Of a DNA stretch of 12,563 bases, positions 8,622 to 12,563 are shown piece by piece (position 1 is the stretch's first letter; every line of letters begins with the position of its first letter). The DNA is from Acidobacteriaceae bacterium (GTDB lineage Bacteria > Acidobacteriota > Terriglobia > Terriglobales > Acidobacteriaceae), in the NCBI GenBank assembly GCA_030044455.1, contig JASHVU010000287.1, positions 1 through 12,563 on the forward strand, given 5' to 3'. The position numbers and the translations under genes were made by a program. The notes under the pieces were generated by a model, which saw nothing but the letters and a program-made list of their open reading frames with translations, was not told the origin of the DNA and did no database searches.

Positions 8622-9554
8622 ATGACCGCAGAGCTTAAGACTTCGCTTGTTTCCGCCATTGAATCGGCCGCCTCGCAGGCCGGCCTTCAGCTTGTTTCGG
8701 CGAACCAGAGCACGAGCGCCGATGAGCGCTCGACTACCGTTTTTCAGCTTGGGCTAAAGGGCGCTGAGGAGGCGGGCAGGACGCTCAAACTTGAACTCAC
8801 GGACGGCTTTGATTTTCACAAGCCTAACCTGTTGCCGGAGATGACGGCGCACCTGAAGGGCGAGGCCAAGCGGCTACGCAATCCGCGCCCCGACTGCTAC
8901 GTGACCCTGGGAGGGCTTCCGCTGGCCTACGGGCAGTTTGAGTGGCCGTTTCACCGGTCAACGAGCGGAGCGGACACGTACATTGTGCACGGCACGATTG
9001 AGCTCGCGGACGGCGGGGCGCACCATCTGCACGCCAAGGTTGCGGCCAGCGTAACGGTGACTTTTGCGGAGATTGTTGCGGCGATGGAGCAGCCGTATGC
9101 CGAGAGCTTTGTGTATAACGCCATCCGCAAGACGGTGGATTTTGGCCAGCTTGAGTTTTTGAAGAGCGGCAACCGGCAGCCGGTTCCGGTGACCACACGG
9201 TTTTACAGCCGCTGGCAAAAGAAGTTTGTATTTACCGAGACCGACGACAACCAGCGTCTGCGCTACCTTTTGAGCAAGGTGTACTGGCTGAGCGGCGTGC
9301 TGGGCACGGCGCAGCCGGTGTGGATTGCCGATCCCCGCGACGCGCAGTACCTGAACACCAGCGAGGCGGAGCTGCTGCGCATGGCGGGGCACGAGGCGGG
9401 CGAGGGGCTGATAACGTTGGACGGAGAGTTTGCCGCGGCGACCGCGACGTTGATGGCGCGGGCCGCCGAGTACCAGGCGATGCTGGATGGGGCGCTCGAC
9501 TTTACCAAGCCGAAGTTCAACGAGAGCATGCGGTCGGGGCAGGCGAATATGTAG
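8622..9554 (+). CDS. Conserved-looking cytosolic protein of unknown function
   Basis: I do not recognise this 310-aa protein. The ATG at 8622 has AGGA about 10 nt upstream; the frame is open back to 8490, but that would run over the terminator region and gives a low-complexity extension. No signal peptide or membrane segment is visible, so it is probably cytosolic. Residues 1-75 are mixed alpha/beta and contain TVFQLGLKGAEE and LKLELTDGFDF; the middle has aromatic-rich strands (YVTLGGLPLAYGQFEWPFH, TYIVHGTIEL, then HHLHAKVAASVTVTFAEIV); a basic/aromatic stretch RFYSRWQKKFVFTE follows; the C-terminal 100 residues look helical and alanine-rich. I find no Walker, HTH, zinc-finger or clear catalytic motif. 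It seems monocistronic: a terminator lies upstream and a convergent gene downstream. TAGAAT at 8578-8583 is a possible -10 without a good -35. Codon use resembles its neighbours, so it is probably a resident gene. Confidence 0.82.
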   Translation: MTAELKTSLVSAIESAASQAGLQLVSANQSTSADERSTTVFQLGLKGAEEAGRTLKLELTDGFDFHKPNLLPEMTAHLKGEAKRLRNPRPDCYVTLGGLPLAYGQFEWPFHRSTSGADTYIVHGTIELADGGAHHLHAKVAASVTVTFAEIVAAMEQPYAESFVYNAIRKTVDFGQLEFLKSGNRQPVPVTTRFYSRWQKKFVFTETDDNQRLRYLLSKVYWLSGVLGTAQPVWIADPRDAQYLNTSEAELLRMAGHEAGEGLITLDGEFAAATATLMARAAEYQAMLDGALDFTKPKFNESMRSGQANM

Positions 9555-9558
9555 CGGC

Positions 9559-9593
9559 AGCTTCTAGCTATTAGCTTTTAGCTGTGAGCTATG
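9559..9593. repeat. Five tandem heptamers with an AGCT core
   Basis: Starting 5 nt after the stop of the unknown gene, the units AGCTTCT, AGCTATT, AGCTTTT, AGCTGTG and AGCTATG follow without spacing; a sixth unit (AGTCAGC, 9594-9600) is degenerate. The first four bases are invariant in all five units and the last three vary. Since AGCT is self-complementary, parts can also pair with each other. Heptameric tandem repeats are known between genes in some bacteria, notably cyanobacteria; the function here is unknown. Confidence 0.75.
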
Positions 9594-9685
9594 AGTCAGC
9601 GGATGTGAGCAGCCGAAGTGATTTGTGAAGCGGGGATCGTGGTCCGCAAACCGTTAAACAGAGAAACAGTTGGGCATTGTGCTAT

Positions 9686-9712
9686 CCCCGGTCCCAAAAT
9701 CGTGACCTGGGG
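9686..9712. terminator. Possible weak hairpin between convergent genes
   Basis: CCCCGGTC (9686-9693) can pair with GACC-T-GGGG (9704-9712) with one bulged T and a 10-nt loop. It lies between the convergent unknown gene and the ADOP permease, where a shared terminator would be expected, but there is no T run on either side. The rest of the 9594-9769 spacer shows nothing else I can support. Confidence 0.25.
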
Positions 9713-9769
9713 GTTCCCGCTGCTCGTGCGCGAATGAGATTCCTCAGAAATAGGTTTACGAGCTGGCGC

Positions 9770-12400
9770 TTACTCGGTTCGCAGGGCCTGTATGGGGTCG
9801 ATTCGTGAGGCGCGCCAAGCCGGGATGAGGCAGGCCAGCGCGGCCACCACGATGAGTGTTCCTGCTACCGCAGCGAAAATCGTTGGATCGAGCGGGCGGG
9901 TCTGGTAGAGCATCGATTCGATGAGCTTGACTGCCGCGACGCTGGCGGCGAGACCGAGCACAAGTCCATAGAGAGCGGGGCGCAAGCCATCGCCGAGCAC
10001 GAGGCGCAAGACCTGAGGGCGCTGCGCGCCCAGTGCGATGCGCACGCCGATTTCAGCGGTGCGCTGCGTGGTGAGGTAGGAGAGAACTCCGTAGAGGCCG
10101 ACTGACGCGAGCAGGAGGGAAAGCGCGGCGAAGGCAAGGACGAGGCTGGCGCTGAGGCTTTGGTTCCCTATTGACTGCTCGATGATTTGATCCATGGTGA
10201 GAACATCGGAGACCGGCAGTTCGGGGTCGAGTTTGGCGATTTGAGTTTGGACTGGGACGGAGAGCGCCAGCGGGTCGGAGCCGGCGCGCACCACAAGCGT
10301 GTAACTCATATAGTTGGTTCCGCTAAGAACCGGGAAGTACATAATGGGGCCGGCCTGCTTACCCACCTGGTACAGCGTGTTGTCTACGACGCCGACGATT
10401 TCGTAGTCGGAGTCACCGTATGGAACGACATGAAGATGTTTGCCCAATGGGTTCTCGTTCGGAAAAAACTGACGTGCCAACCGCTTGTTGATGATCACCG
10501 TCTTCGGACGGCCGTCGCGATCGTCGCGAGTGAAGAAGCGGCCGCTCAGAAGCGGGATGTGCAGTGTGCTGAAGTAGTCGGGGCTGGCCAAGCGGTACAT
10601 TGCGTCGGGCAGCGCGGCACCGGGCGCGATGGGCGGATGCTCGGGGATGGTGAAACTGTCGTCCTCAAGAGCGCCCGCTCCGGGAACCACCGAACCGAGT
10701 GCCGATGCCTGGACACCGGGTAAGGCACGCACACGGTCGAGCAGCGATTCGTTGAAGGCGTTCACCTTGGCGGGAGTGTCGTATTTGGTGGAGGGAAGGC
10801 TGTAGCCCATGGTGAGCACGTTGCCGGTGGTGCAGCCCAGGGCGGAGGTCCGCAATTGCCAGAAGCTCTTGAGCAGCAGGCCCGCGGCTATGAGCAGGAC
10901 CACAGTGGCGGCGATCTCAATTGTGAGGAGCGATTTGCGCAGCGTGGTACGCGATTGACTGCCTGCTCCGCTGCGCGACGATGCCTGCAACGCCGCGATG
11001 GAGCCCCTGGCTGTGGATGAGATGGCCGGCAGCAGGCCGGAAAGCAGGGCGGCGGCGAAGATGAGTGCGGAGGCGACTGCGAGAACCGCGCCGTCGGCAT
11101 GGATGCTTTGCGCGGAGGGGAGATTCTTCCATGCAGCCACCAGCCATTGGGTGGCCGCGAGGGAGAGCAGAACTCCGGCGACGCCGCCGGCAATGGCAAC
11201 CAGCAGGCTCTCGATCATTTGTCCGCGAATCAGAGTCATTCTCTGCGCGCCGAGCGCTCTGCGGATGGTGATCTCTTTTTGTCGCGTGGCCGAGCGCGCC
11301 ACCAGGAGGTTCGCCACATTGAGGCAGCCGATGAGCAGCATGCAGGCTACGGCCCATAGAAGAATGGTCAGTGGCTTCTTTACGTCGCGCGAGAGATCCT
11401 GGATGAGAGTCTTCGGGGCCACGTCTTCGGCTACCGGCGCATGCAGGTTCTGCATGTGAAGGTGGTACTGCACCGCTTCAACTTGACTGAGGGCGCTGGC
11501 CAGGCTCACATCAGGCTTGAGGCGCGCGACAACGCGGGCGAAGTGATAATCGTGATGCTTGAGGACCTCGGGCGGCACGCCGGCCTGAAAAGGAACCCAG
11601 GCCTGGACCTTGGCATCGGGAAAGGTAAAGCCATCGGGCAGCACGCCGACCACGGTGCAGGGCTTTCCGTCGATGTGGACCTGCTTGCCGACAATCGACG
11701 GATTGCCGCCGAAGCGGCGCTCGAAGATGCTCCAGGTGAGCATAACGACGTTTCCATCGGGACGGTCTTCGCTCTCGGTGAAGGTGCGGCCGTAGACCGG
11801 TTGCACGCCCAGCAATGAGAACAGGTTCCAGGTGGCCCCGCGCGCGCTCACTATTTCAGGGAGTTCTCCGCGCTCACCCGTGAGGCTGAATTGCGCATAG
11901 CGCACCGCGGCCATGTCTTCGAAGCCGTGGGTCTGGGCGCGCCAGTCGTAAAAGTCAGCCGGGGCAACGGAGTTGTAGTTAAACTCCTGCGCGTTCATGG
12001 CTGGGTCACGGAAGTGCTCATAGACCATGACCAGCCGGCTGGGATCACGAAACGGAAGCGGCTTAAGAAGCACAGATCGGACCACTGTAAACAACGACGT
12101 GGCGGCGCCGATGCACAGCGCCATAACCAGGATGGCAATCAGCGAGAAGCCGGGCGAGCGGAATAATGTGCGAACGCCGATTTTCAGGTCTCGAAGAAGA
12201 TTCTCAAGCATGCTCCAACTCCAGACTGCGCGGGTGTGCTCACGAATGAGCGTGGGATTGCCGAAGGCGCGCAGGGCGGCGAAGCGGGCCTCGTCGGCGG
12301 GCACACCGCGTTCGCGCTGCTCTTCTGCTTCGAGCTCGAGGTCGGAGCGTAGTTCGCGGTCGAGATCTGCGATGCGCCTCTTGTTCCTCCACCACTTCAT
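9770..12400 (-). CDS. ADOP-type ABC permease (MacB/FtsX family, duplicated)
   Basis: Inner-membrane protein of 876 aa with the ADOP architecture. Residues 1-60 are a charged, soluble prefix (ELRSDLELEAEEQRERGVPADEAR..AFGNP). The first membrane helix is at about 85-107, followed by a MacB-like periplasmic domain to about 340, then helices near 345-367, 395-415 and 437-460. A second half follows: helix 492-512, another periplasmic domain, helices 752-775, 805-828 and 842-863. The cytoplasmic motif EITIRRALGAQR (376-387) recurs as EIGVRIALGAQR (783-794), showing the internal duplication; the end is SRIDPIQALRTE. No ATPase domain is present, hence the family name 'orphan'. Known relatives (MacB, LolC/E, FtsX) transmit ATP-driven motion to the periplasm, but the cargo of ADOP proteins is not established. 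The start is supported by GAGGAG 7 nt upstream. It follows another ADOP gene at 52 nt and is probably co-transcribed with it. Confidence 0.93.
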   Translation of the reverse strand: MKWWRNKRRIADLDRELRSDLELEAEEQRERGVPADEARFAALRAFGNPTLIREHTRAVWSWSMLENLLRDLKIGVRTLFRSPGFSLIAILVMALCIGAATSLFTVVRSVLLKPLPFRDPSRLVMVYEHFRDPAMNAQEFNYNSVAPADFYDWRAQTHGFEDMAAVRYAQFSLTGERGELPEIVSARGATWNLFSLLGVQPVYGRTFTESEDRPDGNVVMLTWSIFERRFGGNPSIVGKQVHIDGKPCTVVGVLPDGFTFPDAKVQAWVPFQAGVPPEVLKHHDYHFARVVARLKPDVSLASALSQVEAVQYHLHMQNLHAPVAEDVAPKTLIQDLSRDVKKPLTILLWAVACMLLIGCLNVANLLVARSATRQKEITIRRALGAQRMTLIRGQMIESLLVAIAGGVAGVLLSLAATQWLVAAWKNLPSAQSIHADGAVLAVASALIFAAALLSGLLPAISSTARGSIAALQASSRSGAGSQSRTTLRKSLLTIEIAATVVLLIAAGLLLKSFWQLRTSALGCTTGNVLTMGYSLPSTKYDTPAKVNAFNESLLDRVRALPGVQASALGSVVPGAGALEDDSFTIPEHPPIAPGAALPDAMYRLASPDYFSTLHIPLLSGRFFTRDDRDGRPKTVIINKRLARQFFPNENPLGKHLHVVPYGDSDYEIVGVVDNTLYQVGKQAGPIMYFPVLSGTNYMSYTLVVRAGSDPLALSVPVQTQIAKLDPELPVSDVLTMDQIIEQSIGNQSLSASLVLAFAALSLLLASVGLYGVLSYLTTQRTAEIGVRIALGAQRPQVLRLVLGDGLRPALYGLVLGLAASVAAVKLIESMLYQTRPLDPTIFAAVAGTLIVVAALACLIPAWRASRIDPIQALRTE

Positions 12401-12407
12401 CTCAGTT

Positions 12408-12413
12408 CTCCTC
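12408..12413 (-). promoter_or_regulatory. Ribosome binding site of the ADOP permease
   Basis: On the minus strand GAGGAG stands 7 nt before the ATG at 12400, a near-ideal Shine-Dalgarno sequence that fixes the start. The 52-nt gap to the upstream gene holds no obvious promoter or terminator, in keeping with co-transcription. Confidence 0.7.
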
Positions 12414-12452
12414 AGCGGCGGGCCACATTGTTAGTGACGCCGCCCTGCCCGT

Positions 12453-12563
12453 TCATTCGCTTCGCAATGCCTTCATGGGATCGACCGAGGCTGCATGCCG
12501 GGCGGGCCACCAGCTTGCGAAGAGTGCCACGGCAAGGAGGATCGAGCTTGCTGCGACAAAACT
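12453..12563 (-). CDS. C-terminal end of a second ADOP/MacB-type permease (5' part outside window)
   Basis: Only the last 36 codons plus TGA are inside the window. They encode a hydrophobic helix (SILLAVALFASWWPA) followed by RHAASVDPMKALRSE. This matches, in position and pattern, the end of the downstream ADOP permease (LIPAWRASRIDPIQALRTE): a last membrane helix, a Pro-Ala-Arg turn, Asp-Pro, then ALR-x-E and stop. It is on the same strand, 52 nt upstream of the complete permease gene, so the two are probably one operon and arose by tandem duplication. The rest of the gene lies to the right of the window, so size and prefix domain cannot be judged. Confidence 0.85.
   Translation of the reverse strand, partial: SFVAASSILLAVALFASWWPARHAASVDPMKALRSE

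Noticed and set aside
9559..9600. AGCT repeats as a CRISPR array or phage attachment site
   Set aside because: The units are 7 nt and contiguous with no spacers, and no cas, integrase or tRNA gene is nearby.
10187..10723. Open frame of 178 codons on the plus strand inside the ADOP permease
   Set aside because: Antisense shadow of a gene with membrane helices and duplicated family motifs; no ribosome site and no recognisable product.

Overview
The window looks like chromosomal DNA of an acidobacterium (phylum Acidobacteriota, most likely class Terriglobia). This rests on gene content: two adjacent, very large TonB-dependent-receptor-like outer-membrane proteins of the Oar type (signal peptide, carboxypeptidase-regulatory-like domain, plug, long beta-barrel ending in F), and a tandem of MacB/FtsX-type permeases with the architecture called ADOP (acidobacterial duplicated orphan permease). 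The DNA is moderately GC-rich. I see no rRNA, tRNA, CRISPR array, transposase, integrase or plasmid function. No taxonomic marker is present, so the assignment is an inference.

Layout. (1) 1-616, minus strand: ATP-binding subunit of a MacB/LolD-type ABC transporter, cut at its 3' end by the window edge. (2) 617-927: divergent control region with a striking CRP/FNR-like palindrome (TGTGA-N6-TCACT, 778-793) and a weak -10 element. (3) 928-4494, plus: Oar-like receptor 1, 1188 aa. (4) 4495-4838: spacer with a good sigma-70-type promoter (TTGACA-17-TACAGT). (5) 4839-8423, plus: Oar-like receptor 2, 1194 aa, a divergent paralogue of receptor 1. (6) 8452-8498: a perfect 14-bp-stem terminator with T runs on both sides, followed by a second small hairpin. 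(7) 8622-9554, plus: cytosolic protein of unknown function, 310 aa. (8) 9555-9769: convergent spacer with five heptamer repeats built on AGCT. (9) 9770-12400, minus: complete ADOP-type permease, 876 aa. (10) 12453-12563, minus: last 36 codons of a second ADOP-type permease, 52 nt upstream of the first and probably in the same operon.

How the genes may work together. The receptors are predicted to sit in the outer membrane and take up or bind large or scarce substrates, powered by TonB/ExbBD encoded elsewhere. Each appears to have its own transcription signals, so they are neighbours and paralogues rather than a clear operon, and no SusD-type lipoprotein accompanies them. The ABC ATPase and the ADOP permeases belong to related transporter families, but they are separated by about 9 kb and there is no sequence proof that they interact. 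The 310-aa protein is the real functional unknown.

I do not see a convincing previously undescribed system. The observations most worth following are the CRP-like operator, the five local cysteine pairs confined to receptor 2's predicted barrel, the two-sided terminator, the AGCT heptamer array and the unrecognised 310-aa protein.
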